From Vulcanococcus limneticus LL (GTDB lineage Bacteria; Cyanobacteriota; Cyanobacteriia; PCC-6307; Cyanobiaceae): a stretch of DNA of 50,626 nt. The notes below the pieces were generated by a model, which had not been told where the DNA came from, did no database searches, and worked only from the letters and a program-made list of their open reading frames with translations. Location: the NCBI RefSeq assembly GCF_002252705.1, contig NZ_NQLA01000021.1, positions 1-50,626 of the forward strand. Reading direction: 5' to 3'. Both the position numbers and the translations under genes were made by a program. Positions within the stretch are counted from its first letter, which is position 1. The number at the start of each line of letters is the position of its first letter. Below are positions 1-11,310 of this stretch, piece after piece.

Positions 1-316
1 GCCGCCAGGTGAACCAGCCCGATGATCGAGGCCACTGGTTCACGGAGGCTCAGTCACGGCCCCCTGCTGCTGACTCAAACGTGCGACATGCTCCTAGGGA
101 GCCCCCTGAATGTGAGAGGCCGGGTGCTACTGCGGGATCAGCACCTCGCTCTCCAGCGTCAGGCTGTTGGCACGCCCAGCAACACTGGTCATGGCTACCG
201 GGTTGATTTCCGCATCCCGGTGCCATCGCCGCGTCATCGATGGTGCGGTGGCGGATATCCGGCAATGCTGCATCGTTGCAGCCGCTCCCGTGGGCTGGTT
301 TTACCTCTAGCCTGAA
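1..316. other. Left-edge region with no recognisable gene
   Basis: Short open frames exist on both strands but none resembles a known family. One minus-strand frame ends with TAG at 127-129 after a plausible-looking tail (…LTLESEVLIPQ), but it has no clear start and I cannot name it. It could be a remnant or the end of a degraded gene. A 9-bp inverted repeat (GTGAACCAG at 9-17, CTGGTTCAC at 35-43) lies at the very edge. Confidence 0.4.
9..43. repeat. 9-bp perfect inverted repeat
   Basis: GTGAACCAG at 9-17 pairs exactly with CTGGTTCAC at 35-43 across a 17-nt spacer. No T-tract follows on either side, so a terminator is unlikely. It could be a protein-binding site or chance. Confidence 0.3.
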
Positions 317-1165
317 TTGCCAGACCCAACGGACATCGGCATCGATTTCATCCAGCTAACAGCCCAACCTTGTCCTGACCTTGATGGAATCGGGCAGATC
401 TGGGCATGGCACTCCTTCGGAGCCGACAGCCTTGCATGGTTTCTGATCATCCTGGCCCGCTATTTCCTCGTCGCTGGAGGGTGCTGGTGCCTCATTCGGC
501 TCTGCCGTCCCCAGGCCACTGCACCGGCGTCGGAGCTACAGAGCCGGGGGATCCGCGACGGGATTCGCCATGACATCCGTCTGTCCGTGCTCTCGGCGGC
601 GGTGTTCGCCCCGGCCGCCGCGGCGGTGCCGTGGCTGCAGGCCCATGGCATCACCAAGCTGTACGTCGGAGCTGACACCAACACCTGGTGGTATCTGGGT
701 GTCAGTTATCTCGCGGTGCTGATCCTGCAGGATGCGGTGTTCTACGCCACCCATCGCCTGTTCCATCACCCGGCGCTCTACGCTGCGTTCCACCGGGGTC
801 ACCACCACTCTCACCGGCCCACCCCCTGGACCTCCTTCGCCTTTGATTCGCCAGAAGCCCTGGTGCAGGCTCTGTTTCTGGTGGGGGTTGTGATGCTGAT
901 CCCCCTGCACCTGATCACCCTGCTGGCCGTGCTCAGCACCATGACCGTGTGGGCGATCGTGAACCACCTCGATCTCGAATGGCTGCCGCGCCGCTTCCCC
1001 CACCACCTCCTGGGCCACTGGGTGATCGGGCCGGCACACCACTCCCTGCACCACCACCGACCGTCGGTACACTTCGGCCTCTACTTCACCTTCTGGGACC
1101 GTGTCTTTGGCACCCAACATGCCGGCTATTCCAGAGACTTGAGAGCGTCGGCCGCTTCGTCCTGA
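317..1165 (+). CDS. Sterol desaturase / fatty acid hydroxylase family membrane protein
   Basis: This 282-residue protein carries the histidine clusters of the di-iron fatty acid hydroxylase superfamily: HRLFH at 146-150, HRGHHH at 159-164, VNH at 215-217 and HHSLHHH at 241-247. Hydrophobic membrane segments lie around 37-62, 90-108, 125-145 and 182-215. Members use O2 and a di-iron centre to hydroxylate or desaturate lipids such as sterols, carotenoids or fatty acids; the substrate here cannot be told. The start is weak. A TAG at 308-310 closes the frame upstream, the first possible start is TTG at 317, no Shine-Dalgarno sequence is visible, and no ATG occurs before the third histidine cluster. 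The N-terminus may be mis-set or eroded. No operon partner is visible. Family assignment is secure. Confidence 0.82.
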   Translation: MPDPTDIGIDFIQLTAQPCPDLDGIGQIWAWHSFGADSLAWFLIILARYFLVAGGCWCLIRLCRPQATAPASELQSRGIRDGIRHDIRLSVLSAAVFAPAAAAVPWLQAHGITKLYVGADTNTWWYLGVSYLAVLILQDAVFYATHRLFHHPALYAAFHRGHHHSHRPTPWTSFAFDSPEALVQALFLVGVVMLIPLHLITLLAVLSTMTVWAIVNHLDLEWLPRRFPHHLLGHWVIGPAHHSLHHHRPSVHFGLYFTFWDRVFGTQHAGYSRDLRASAASS

Positions 1166-1281
1166 TGGGTAGAAACCCTGCAGGTCTGAGCTGATTCCAT
1201 TCGGAAACCGATCAGATGCTCGATGGCATCGGACAACTGACGATCAGCGGAAAGGCAAGGACCAGTGACCTGAGCCTCGAC

Positions 1282-1311
1282 ATCCTCAGTTCTCCGCCAG
1301 CGTCTGAGGAT
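1282..1311 (-). terminator. Hairpin at the end of the CPBP protease gene
   Basis: ATCCTCAG (1282-1289) pairs exactly with CTGAGGAT (1304-1311), overlapping the last base of the minus-strand stop codon. There is no T-run after the stem, so it may be a weak or factor-assisted 3' end rather than a classical intrinsic terminator. Confidence 0.35.
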
Positions 1312-2171
1312 CAGGGTTGCGCATCCAGGGCCCGCCCCGCCGGTCCTGCTCCGGGACTCCACCAGCGCCGCCGCACCCACAGCAGCGCTCCAAGCCCCAG
1401 CCAGCCCAGCAGTCCACCGATCGGGTTTGGGCTGGTACTGCCGGCTCCAACCAGCCAGGCAGGTGTCCCTGGCGCGATCTGCAGCGGTCCGGCCAGCAGG
1501 GCGAACCAGCCGCCCACCAGGCCGCCGTGCAGGCCCACCGCCCCCCACAGCGCACCGCCATCGGCGCGGCGCTGCAGCGCCAGGACCAATCCCAGCAGCA
1601 CCAGACCGCCAAGCAGGGCCAGGGCCTCCGGCCCGGGCAGCCGGGTCCAGGGGTGTACCAGGGCAAAGATCGCCGCCTGCAGGCCGATGGCCCGGCGCCG
1701 ACCGGCCAGGAGTTCCAGTTCCCCCCAGAGCCAGCCGCGGAACAGCAGCTCCTCGGCGAAACCCACCCCCAGCAGCAGGGCCAGGGCATTCAGACCCTCG
1801 GCAGCGGTGAGCGTGCCGCCCCAGCGGGCCTGGCCCGTGGCCACCAGCACGCCACTCACCCCCACCAGCAACAGCACCGCCTTGAGCAGGCCGCGCCCGA
1901 AGGCCCGCACGCCGGCGGCGGGCGCCACCACGACCCCGAGGGAGCGCCAGGGGGTCGGGCTGTCCCAGGCCCGCCGCAGCCTCCAGGGCAACGTGGCCAG
2001 CAGCAGCACCAGGGCGATCGCCGCCCCCGCCAGATCCAGCTGGTCGGGCCGCCAGCTGGGGAACAGCAGGCCGAAGGGCCGCGCGCTCAGCCAGCCCAGC
2101 CCGTAGAGCAGGGGTACGTAGAGCAGGGTGCCGATCCAGTGGGGTCGGGGGCTGTCGGGGCCTGCGCCCAT
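1311..2171 (-). CDS. CPBP (CAAX-type) family intramembrane metalloprotease
   Basis: This 286-residue polytopic membrane protein has the Abi/CPBP signature: EELLFRG at 140-146, LVHP at 172-175 (H173) and GLHGG at 213-217 (H215). These supply the glutamates and histidines proposed to hold the catalytic metal. Hydrophobic stretches lie at about 13-38, 47-65, 96-112, 128-140, 183-200, 207-230 and 253-266. Members cleave peptides within the membrane; many bacterial ones have unknown substrates. The start is the ATG at 2171-2169, because the clpS stop overlaps it (TGATG), a strong sign of translational coupling. It is the last gene of a dapL-clpS-CPBP run. The longer frame opening at 2252 only re-reads the clpS region. 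Confidence 0.85.
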   Translation of the reverse strand: MGAGPDSPRPHWIGTLLYVPLLYGLGWLSARPFGLLFPSWRPDQLDLAGAAIALVLLLATLPWRLRRAWDSPTPWRSLGVVVAPAAGVRAFGRGLLKAVLLLVGVSGVLVATGQARWGGTLTAAEGLNALALLLGVGFAEELLFRGWLWGELELLAGRRRAIGLQAAIFALVHPWTRLPGPEALALLGGLVLLGLVLALQRRADGGALWGAVGLHGGLVGGWFALLAGPLQIAPGTPAWLVGAGSTSPNPIGGLLGWLGLGALLWVRRRWWSPGAGPAGRALDAQP

Positions 2172-2548
2172 CAGCTCTCGGGCTCGATCGTGCTGCTGAG
2201 GCCCTTGGCCTTGAGGCTCTCGCTGTAGAACTCCGCTGGCTCGATGTCGCACACGATCACCAGACCCACGCCAGTGTTGTGGGTTTCCAGCATCACGGCG
2301 ATGGCGTCCTGTTCGCTCAGGCTCGGCACCACCTGGCGCAGGGTCGTCACCACGTATTCCATGGTGTTGACCGGGTCGTTGTGCAGCAGCACCTTGTAGC
2401 GGGGCGAGGGCTTGCGCACCCGCTCCGGTGCCTTCTCCATCACGGCGGCGCCGCCGGGGTTGCCGGCGGGCGACTGGGAGGCGGCGGGCGGCGTGCCCGT
2501 GGGCAGTGTGGTCTTGGGCAGTGTGGTCATCATGGCCAGCTCAGACAT
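2171..2548 (-). CDS. clpS: ATP-dependent Clp protease adaptor ClpS
   Basis: ClpS binds the N-domain of the ClpA/ClpC unfoldase and delivers N-degron substrates for degradation. The 125-residue product has the conserved core from about residue 48: the HNDPVNTMEYV motif at 56-66, whose Asn-Asp pair contacts the substrate N-terminus, and LETH at 87-90 with the conserved histidine. The first 45 residues are a Thr/Pro/Ala-rich extension, as is usual for this adaptor. The start ATG at 2548 has an alternative at residue 7 (2530). It follows dapL by 26 bp and overlaps the next gene by one base. Identity is clear. Confidence 0.93.
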   Translation of the reverse strand: MSELAMMTTLPKTTLPTGTPPAASQSPAGNPGGAAVMEKAPERVRKPSPRYKVLLHNDPVNTMEYVVTTLRQVVPSLSEQDAIAVMLETHNTGVGLVIVCDIEPAEFYSESLKAKGLSSTIEPES

Positions 2549-2574
2549 GACGAAGGTCAACTGTAGGCAGCTGT

Positions 2575-3825
2575 TCAAGCGACGGCCGCAGCAGCGGCCA
2601 GGGCGCGTTGAATCCGCCCCATTGCCTCCAGCACGTTCTCGCGGCTGTTGAAGGCCGAGAGCCGGAAGTAGCCCTCGCCGGCGGCGCCGAAGCCGCTGCC
2701 GGGGGTGCCCACCACGTTCGCCTGGCTGAGCAGCAGGTCGAAGAAGCCCCAGGAATCCACGCTGGCTGGCGTCTTCACCCACACGTAGGGGGCCTGCTCA
2801 CCGCCGTACACCGCCAGACCGGCGGCGCTGAGCTCGCGGCGGATGATTGCGGCGTTTTCCATGTAGAAGGCGACCAGGGCCTTCACCTGGGCCTGGCCCT
2901 CGGGCGAATACACGGCTTCGGCGCCGCGCTGCACGATGTAGCTCACGCCGTTGAATTTGGTGCACTGGCGGCGGTTCCACAGGCCCCACAGCTCCACCTG
3001 CTCACCATGGGCGGCGGTGCCCTTCAGGCCCCGGGGCACCACGGTGAGGGCACAGCGGGTGCCGGTGAAGCCGGCGTTCTTGGAGAACGAGCGGAACTCA
3101 ATGGCGCACTCGCGGGCACCTTCGATCTCATAGATGGAGTGGGGCAGCGTGGGGTCCTGGATGAAGGCCTCGTAGGCGGCGTCGAACAGGATCAGGGCCC
3201 CATTGGCGCGGGCGTAGTCCACCCAGGCCTTGAGCTGCTCCTTGGTGGCGACGGCGCCCGTGGGGTTGTTGGGGAAGCAGAGGTAGATCAGATCCACCTT
3301 CTCCGTGGGGATCTGGGCGGTGAAGCCGTTCTCGGCGTTGATCGGCAGGTAGGTGAGGCCGCCGTACTGGCCGGCGTCATCGGCCTGGCCGGTGCGGCCC
3401 GCCATCACGTTGCTGTCCACATACACCGGGTACACCGGGTCGGTCACGGCGATGCGGTTGCCCTCGCCGAGGATGTCGAGGATGTTGGCGCTGTCGCACT
3501 TGGAGCCGTCAGATACGAAGATCTCCTCGGCGGAGATGTCGCAGCCGCGGGCCTGGAAGTCGTTCTGGGCGATCGCCTCGCGCAGCCAGAGGTAGCCCTG
3601 CTCGGGGCCGTAGCCGTGGAAGCCCTCCCGCGTGCCCATCTCATCGATGGCGGCCTTCATGGCGTTGCGGCAGGCCTCGGGCAGCGGCTCGGTCACATCA
3701 CCGATGCCCAGGCGAATGATCGGAGCCGAGGGGTTGGCCTCGCTGAAGGCCTTCACCCGCCGGGCGATTTCGGGGAACAGATAGCCCGCCTTGAGCTTGA
3801 GGTAGTTGCCGTTGACCTGGGCCAT
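2575..3825 (-). CDS. dapL: LL-diaminopimelate aminotransferase
   Basis: DapL converts tetrahydrodipicolinate to LL-diaminopimelate in one PLP-dependent step, supplying lysine and peptidoglycan; this route is typical of cyanobacteria and plants. The 416-residue length fits the family (about 410). Visible motifs are GYGPEQGY at 71-78, FPNNPTG at 184-190, FDAAYEAF at 214-221 and SFSKN at 246-250, with K249 as the PLP Schiff-base lysine. The start is ATG 3825, where the conserved [20 protein letters not shown]-type N-terminus begins. The frame stays open far upstream, but that stretch is antisense to the radical SAM gene. It is the first gene of the dapL-clpS-CPBP run and is divergent from the radical SAM gene. 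Confidence 0.96.
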   Translation of the reverse strand: MAQVNGNYLKLKAGYLFPEIARRVKAFSEANPSAPIIRLGIGDVTEPLPEACRNAMKAAIDEMGTREGFHGYGPEQGYLWLREAIAQNDFQARGCDISAEEIFVSDGSKCDSANILDILGEGNRIAVTDPVYPVYVDSNVMAGRTGQADDAGQYGGLTYLPINAENGFTAQIPTEKVDLIYLCFPNNPTGAVATKEQLKAWVDYARANGALILFDAAYEAFIQDPTLPHSIYEIEGARECAIEFRSFSKNAGFTGTRCALTVVPRGLKGTAAHGEQVELWGLWNRRQCTKFNGVSYIVQRGAEAVYSPEGQAQVKALVAFYMENAAIIRRELSAAGLAVYGGEQAPYVWVKTPASVDSWGFFDLLLSQANVVGTPGSGFGAAGEGYFRLSAFNSRENVLEAMGRIQRALAAAAAVA

Positions 3826-3939
3826 GGGAAGGGGGGCTCCGCGCGCGGTTGCTGATGGCGGGATTGTCCTATGGCGGCGGGCCCGAGCCGTGGCGGCTGG
3901 CCTGCATACGATCAAGCCAACGCCTGCCCGCGTGCCGCC

Positions 3940-6717
<2,778 letters not shown>

Positions 6718-7180
6718 CAGTGGCACGTGCTACGGTTCTGGCACGACGGCAGATCCATCAGCCAGTTCACAGCTGATTGGGACATCGCCGCGGCAGCTTT
6801 CACGAACCACTCTTCCTGAAAGCCGCTGCCAGCGGCGCCGTTCAGACGGGTTCCATCCAATAACGGAACTTGCAACCTTTCGCCGACCAGGCCCGTTCGA
6901 ACGGCCGCGGCTGCGAGGAGTCCACACCCCGTGTGGCCCTCCCGCCCCATCCTTTGAGCCGGCGCAGCGGCGGTCCCTGTCCGACCCCCCTTGGCACCGC
7001 CGTTGTGCGGCTGTCACCCCCGTGGTTGTAGCCCTGAGCTGTTCCGACCTCCCGTGCCCCCATGTCCTTGCCGCAGCCGCAGACGGCCGTGGTGAGTCAT
7101 GGCGGCCGCTGAGCGGTCCTGGGCTCGGGGGTCTCCTTCCGTTCCAGGTCCGGCTCACCTGAGCCATCCCCCCGATTTCC
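6718..7180 (+). other. 463-bp intergenic region: likely promoter and long 5' leader of rne
   Basis: No coding frame here looks real. In cyanobacteria and proteobacteria rne mRNA often has a long 5' untranslated region through which RNase E controls its own message, so a leader of that type is the simplest reading. I see no strong intrinsic terminator for the radical SAM gene and no confident -35/-10 pair. The last 40 bases are pyrimidine-rich and give no good Shine-Dalgarno sequence next to the ATG at 7181. Confidence 0.4.
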
Positions 7181-9286
7181 ATGCCCCAGCAGATCGTCAT
7201 CGCCGAGCAGCTGCGCATCGCCGCGGTTCTCCACGACGAACGTGTTGATGAACTGGTGGTGGCCCAGGGGCGTTACCAGATTGGTGACGTCTACCTCGGC
7301 ACCGTTGAAAATGTGCTTCCTGGCATTGATGCCGCTTTTGTCAACATCGGTGAGGGGGAGAAGAACGGCTTCATCCACGTCACCGATCTGGGGCCCCTGC
7401 GCCTGAAGAAGGGCACCGTCGGCATCACCGAGCTGCTCGAGCCACGCCAGAAGGTGCTCGTGCAGGTGATGAAGGAGCCCACCGGCACGAAGGGCCCGCG
7501 CCTTACCGGCAACCTCACCCTGCCCGGCCGCTTCCTGGTGCTCCAGCCCCACGGCCAGGGCGTCAACATCTCGCGCCGCATCGCTGCCGAGGGCGAGCGC
7601 AACCGGCTGCGGGCCCTGGGCGTTCTGATCAAGCCCCCCGGTGCGGGCCTGCTGATCCGTACCGAGGCCGATGGCGTTGGCGAAGAGCTGCTGATCGACG
7701 ATCTCGAGGCCTTGCTGCGCCAGTGGGAGGCGATCCAGACCGCCGCCGAGAGCGCCAACCCGCCGGTGTTGCTCAATCGCGACGAGGATTTCATCCACCG
7801 GGTGCTGCGCGACCTCTACAGCCCCGAGGTCGTTCGCGTCGTCGTCGATACGCCCGAGGCGGTGGCCCGGGCCAATGCCTTCCTCGGCGTGGATCACGCC
7901 AACGTGTTGGTGGAGGCCCATGGTGAGCCCGCCGAGATCCTTGAGCATTTCAAGGTGAACGCGGCGATCCGCGATGCCCTCAAGCCCCGGGTGGATCTGC
8001 CCTCCGGCGGCTACGTGATCATCGAGCCCACCGAGGCGCTCACGGTGATCGACGTGAACTCGGGCTCCTTCACCCGCTCCGCCAACGCCCGCGAGACGGT
8101 GCTGTGGACCAACTGCGAGGCGGCTATCGAGATTGCCCGTCAGCTCAAGCTGCGCAATATCGGCGGCGTGGTGGTGATCGACTTCATCGACATGGAGTCG
8201 CGCCGCGATCAGCTGCAGCTGCTGGAGCACTTCACCGAAGCTGTGCGCCACGATTCCTCCCGGCCCCAGATCGCCCAGCTCACCGAGTTGGGTCTGGTGG
8301 AACTGACCCGCAAGCGCCAGGGCCAGAACATCTACGAGCTGTTCGGCCGCGCTTGCCCCAGCTGCGGCGGTCTCGGCCATGTGGCCGTGCTGCCCGGCAA
8401 GGACTCGCTCCAGCCCCTCGCCAACCTCGGCGGTCTGGTGCGCTCTGCCGCCTCTGCCCGGGCCGAGGTGCCCAGCCCCTCCGGTGCCGAGGCCTCCGGT
8501 GGCCGCCGCCGCCGCGGCGGGCGCGGTGGCCGCAGCGGCGGCGAGTTGCCTGAAGCGGGCCTGGCCCAGGAGTTCGTCACGGTGCCGGTGCTCACCACCA
8601 CCTCCCTGGAGGCCGCCACGGCGCCTGTCGCCGGCGAGCCCCCAAGCCGCCGGCCCGAGCCCGAGCTGGTGGCGGTGTCCATGGATGCCGACCAGGAACT
8701 GGTCTACGGCTGGCTCGGCCTCAACCCAGTCCTGCTGCTCGATGCCCCGCCCCCCAGCTGCGACAACCTGGTGGTGCGGGTGGTTCGGCCCGGCGATGAC
8801 GCCGAGGCCGTGCTCGAGGAGGCGCGCCAGCAGCTGGCCGCCGCCGGTCCCCGCCGCCGCCGCCGCGGCCGCGGTGGCGCCGCTGAGCCCCCCAGCAACG
8901 GCCGTTCAGGCCATGGCGACGGTGCCGATGCGGAGGATGGCGGCGCGACCGCCGGCCATGACGCCGCGCCCGTTGCGGCGCCCATCCCGCTTCCCGTCAC
9001 CGTGGAGATCACACCGCTCGAGGAATTCACCCCGATCCCGGTGCTCTCCGATGCCAGCATCGAAGTGCGCAGCACCCGCTCGCTCGATGCCCCGGCCCCG
9101 GTACGGGGCGGGCGCAGCCGTAGTCGCTCCAGTACCGCCGCCGCGGCAGCCCCCGTGGCCGTGGCGAGTCCCACGGCGGTGATCCCAGTCGTCGCTCTTC
9201 AGGCGGAGCCTGTTGTCGAACCCGTCGCCGAGCCCGAGGCCGGTGAGCCCCGTCGTCGTCGTCGTCGCTCCTCCGCCAGCGACTGA
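7181..9286 (+). CDS. rne: Ribonuclease E/G
   Basis: This is the endoribonuclease that starts mRNA decay and processes stable RNAs. The 701-residue protein has an S1 domain (about 35-120), the catalytic DNase I-like region with the metal-binding aspartates D291 (VIDVNSG) and D334 (VIDFID), and the Zn-link CPSCGG with C392 and C395. The tail from about 410 is low-complexity, with basic blocks ([15 protein letters not shown] near 445-460, RRRRRGRGG near 565) separated by Ala/Pro/Val-rich stretches. The last residues are [11 protein letters not shown] (R691-R696). This matches the cyanobacterial C-terminal arginine-rich peptide reported to bind polynucleotide phosphorylase, so a degradosome-like contact is expected. 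rnhB follows after 2 bp. Confidence 0.95.
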   Translation: MPQQIVIAEQLRIAAVLHDERVDELVVAQGRYQIGDVYLGTVENVLPGIDAAFVNIGEGEKNGFIHVTDLGPLRLKKGTVGITELLEPRQKVLVQVMKEPTGTKGPRLTGNLTLPGRFLVLQPHGQGVNISRRIAAEGERNRLRALGVLIKPPGAGLLIRTEADGVGEELLIDDLEALLRQWEAIQTAAESANPPVLLNRDEDFIHRVLRDLYSPEVVRVVVDTPEAVARANAFLGVDHANVLVEAHGEPAEILEHFKVNAAIRDALKPRVDLPSGGYVIIEPTEALTVIDVNSGSFTRSANARETVLWTNCEAAIEIARQLKLRNIGGVVVIDFIDMESRRDQLQLLEHFTEAVRHDSSRPQIAQLTELGLVELTRKRQGQNIYELFGRACPSCGGLGHVAVLPGKDSLQPLANLGGLVRSAASARAEVPSPSGAEASGGRRRRGGRGGRSGGELPEAGLAQEFVTVPVLTTTSLEAATAPVAGEPPSRRPEPELVAVSMDADQELVYGWLGLNPVLLLDAPPPSCDNLVVRVVRPGDDAEAVLEEARQQLAAAGPRRRRRGRGGAAEPPSNGRSGHGDGADAEDGGATAGHDAAPVAAPIPLPVTVEITPLEEFTPIPVLSDASIEVRSTRSLDAPAPVRGGRSRSRSSTAAAAAPVAVASPTAVIPVVALQAEPVVEPVAEPEAGEPRRRRRRSSASD

Positions 9287-9288
9287 GG

Positions 9289-9861
9289 GTGGCCCAGGCC
9301 GGCGTCGATGAAGTGGGTCGGGGCTGCTGGTACGGCCCCGTCTTTGCCGCGGCGGTCATCCTGCCGGCTTCGGCCCACGCTCCCCTCGCCAGCGCCGGCC
9401 TCACCGACAGCAAGGCCCTTACGGCCCGGCGCCGCGCCCAGCTGGTGCCCCAGATCACCGAGGCCGCCGAGCGGTGGTCCTTGGGCCAGGCCTCGGCGGC
9501 GGAGATCGATCGCTTCGGCATCCGCCAGGCCACTGAGTGGGCCATGATTCGCGCCCTGCAGCGACTCGGGTCAGCGCCGGAGCTCGTGCTCGTGGATGGG
9601 GTGCTGCCGCTGCGTGCCTGGCGTGGCCCCCAGCGCACAGTGGTGCGCGGCGACAGCCTGCACCTGGAGATCGCCGCCGCCAGCGTGCTGGCCAAGCAGT
9701 GCCGTGATGCCCTGATCCAGCGGCTGGCGCAGCGCCATCCCGGCTATGGCCTGGAGCGCCACGCCGGCTACGGCACCGCCGTGCACCGCCAGGCCCTGCT
9801 GCGGCTGGGGCCCACGCCGTTGCACCGGCGCACGTTCCTGCGCAAGCTGCTGGGGCCCTAG
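9289..9861 (+). CDS. rnhB: Ribonuclease HII
   Basis: RNase HII removes RNA from RNA-DNA hybrids and excises single misincorporated ribonucleotides. The 190-residue product has the family signature GVDEVGRG at 5-12, with catalytic D7 and E8, and D103 (LVDG) as the third acidic residue. TDSK at 39-42 and AAASVLAK-type sequence near 128-135 are also typical. The GTG start at 9289 lies 2 bp after the rne stop, so the two are co-transcribed and probably coupled. An alternative start inside rne is possible, since the conserved core begins almost at residue 1. It converges on the DUF1997 gene with a 22-bp gap and no obvious terminator. Confidence 0.94.
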   Translation: MAQAGVDEVGRGCWYGPVFAAAVILPASAHAPLASAGLTDSKALTARRRAQLVPQITEAAERWSLGQASAAEIDRFGIRQATEWAMIRALQRLGSAPELVLVDGVLPLRAWRGPQRTVVRGDSLHLEIAAASVLAKQCRDALIQRLAQRHPGYGLERHAGYGTAVHRQALLRLGPTPLHRRTFLRKLLGP

Positions 9862-9883
9862 CGCAGGCGGCTGCGTTCTCCCC

Positions 9884-10405
9884 TCAGGCCGCGGCCGGCG
9901 GCTCGCACCAGCGCTCGAAATCCCCCAGCAGCTGCTGGCCCACCCGCGTCTTGATGCCCAGCAGGATGCCCGATAGCAGCGAGCGGCCCGTGGCCTCCAG
10001 CACGCCCGTGGGGATCAGCTTCAGCAGGCTGGGCTGACTGACGCTCACCGCCAGCGCTGCCTCGCCCGCCAGGCCCTCGTCGCTGGCCTCCAGCCAGGAG
10101 TGCAGGGTCAGGCGGAAGTCGTCCACCAGACCCAGGCCCTCCAGCTCGCAGTCCACAGCCTCCAGCTCAATCCGGTTGGGATGGGAGCGGGCCACCAGCT
10201 CCACCACCGGCTGGATCTGCAGCTGGAACACCTGCAGCTTTGTGACCGTGTAGCGGTAGCGCCCCGGGCTGAGCGGTTCGAGCTGGTGGGCATCCAGCAG
10301 GGCGGCGATCACCCGCTCCTCGTCCGCCAGGTAAGCGGCAAGGCGGTCCTGCTCCTGCTCCACCGGCAGATGCAGGGCTTGGCTGGCACTGAAGGCCAGG
10401 GGCAT
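9884..10405 (-). CDS. DUF1997 family protein
   Basis: This 173-residue protein resembles the DUF1997 family found in cyanobacteria and plastids. It has no catalytic motif, signal peptide or membrane segment that I can point to. The sequence is a mix of charged and hydrophobic strands with the pattern YRYTVTKLQVFQLQ near 50-63 and a C-terminal helix-rich end. Function is unknown. The start at ATG 10405 is preferred over 10456 because the latter would add a Gly/Cys-rich stretch running into the pheA promoter region. It is divergent from pheA and convergent with rnhB. Confidence 0.75.
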   Translation of the reverse strand: MPLAFSASQALHLPVEQEQDRLAAYLADEERVIAALLDAHQLEPLSPGRYRYTVTKLQVFQLQIQPVVELVARSHPNRIELEAVDCELEGLGLVDDFRLTLHSWLEASDEGLAGEAALAVSVSQPSLLKLIPTGVLEATGRSLLSGILLGIKTRVGQQLLGDFERWCEPPAAA

Positions 10406-10461
10406 TCCAGGGCAGCCGGCGCGGCATGATCCTATCCAGCCACCCCCAGAGCCCACCTCCC

Positions 10462-11310
10462 ATGCGCATTGCCTTCCTTGGCCCCGCTGGCACCTATGGG
10501 GAACAGGCGGCGGGGCGGCTGGCGGCCCTGGAGGGTCAGCCCGAGGCGGAGCTCGTGCCCCAGGTGGGGATCCGCGCGGTGGTGCAGGCCCTGGCTGAGG
10601 GCCGCTGCGACGCGGCCGTGGTGCCGGTGGAAAACTCGGTGGAGGGAGGTGTGACCGCCTGCCTCGATGCCCTTTGGGAGCACCCGGAGCTGCGGGTGGC
10701 CAGGGCCCTGGTGCTGCCGATCCGCCATGCCCTGCTGGGCAGTGGCCCGATCACCGGCATCAGCGAGGTGCTCTCCCATCCCCAGGCCCTGGCCCAGTGC
10801 AGTCAGTGGCTGGGGGAGCAGCTGCCCAATGCCCTGCAGCTGCCCACCAGCTCCACCGCCGAGGCGGCCCGGATGGTGGCCGGCAGTCGCTTCCGCGGCG
10901 CCATCGCCTCGCTGGAGGCCGCCCGGGAGCATGGCCTGGAGGTGCTGGCCTATCCCGTTAACGACGTGCCGGGCAATTGCACCCGCTTCCTGCTGCTGCG
11001 CCGCGGTGAGCGGCAGCTGCAGGGGCCGCTGGCCAGCCTGGCCTTCTCGCTCCACGCCAACAGCCCCGGCGCCCTGCTGGAAGCCCTGGGCTGCTTCGCC
11101 CGCCTGGGGCTGAACATGAGCCGGATCGAATCGCGCCCCTCCAAGCGGGAGATGGGCGAATACATCTTCTTCGTGGATCTGGAGCTGTCAGAGGGCTCAG
11201 CGCCGCTGGAGCAGGCGTTGGTCGCGCTGCAGCCGCTGTGTGAGCACCTGGCGGTGTTCGGCGCCTATCCCCTGGAGTTGGCGCGCGAGGAGGCCAGCGG
11301 CGCGGGGTGA
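10462..11310 (+). CDS. pheA: Prephenate dehydratase
   Basis: PheA converts prephenate to phenylpyruvate in phenylalanine synthesis. The 282-residue protein is monofunctional, with no chorismate mutase domain. The catalytic part covers about 1-185 (VPVENSVEGGV at 55-65; the catalytic TRF at 174-176). A regulatory ACT domain follows (about 190-275), containing ESRPS at 223-227, the phenylalanine-binding motif, so feedback inhibition by phenylalanine is expected. ATG 10462 opens directly on the conserved MRIAFLGPAGTY; the frame also has an ATG 12 codons upstream. The 3' end overlaps the convergent MPBQ methyltransferase gene by 46 bp. Confidence 0.95.
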   Translation: MRIAFLGPAGTYGEQAAGRLAALEGQPEAELVPQVGIRAVVQALAEGRCDAAVVPVENSVEGGVTACLDALWEHPELRVARALVLPIRHALLGSGPITGISEVLSHPQALAQCSQWLGEQLPNALQLPTSSTAEAARMVAGSRFRGAIASLEAAREHGLEVLAYPVNDVPGNCTRFLLLRRGERQLQGPLASLAFSLHANSPGALLEALGCFARLGLNMSRIESRPSKREMGEYIFFVDLELSEGSAPLEQALVALQPLCEHLAVFGAYPLELAREEASGAG

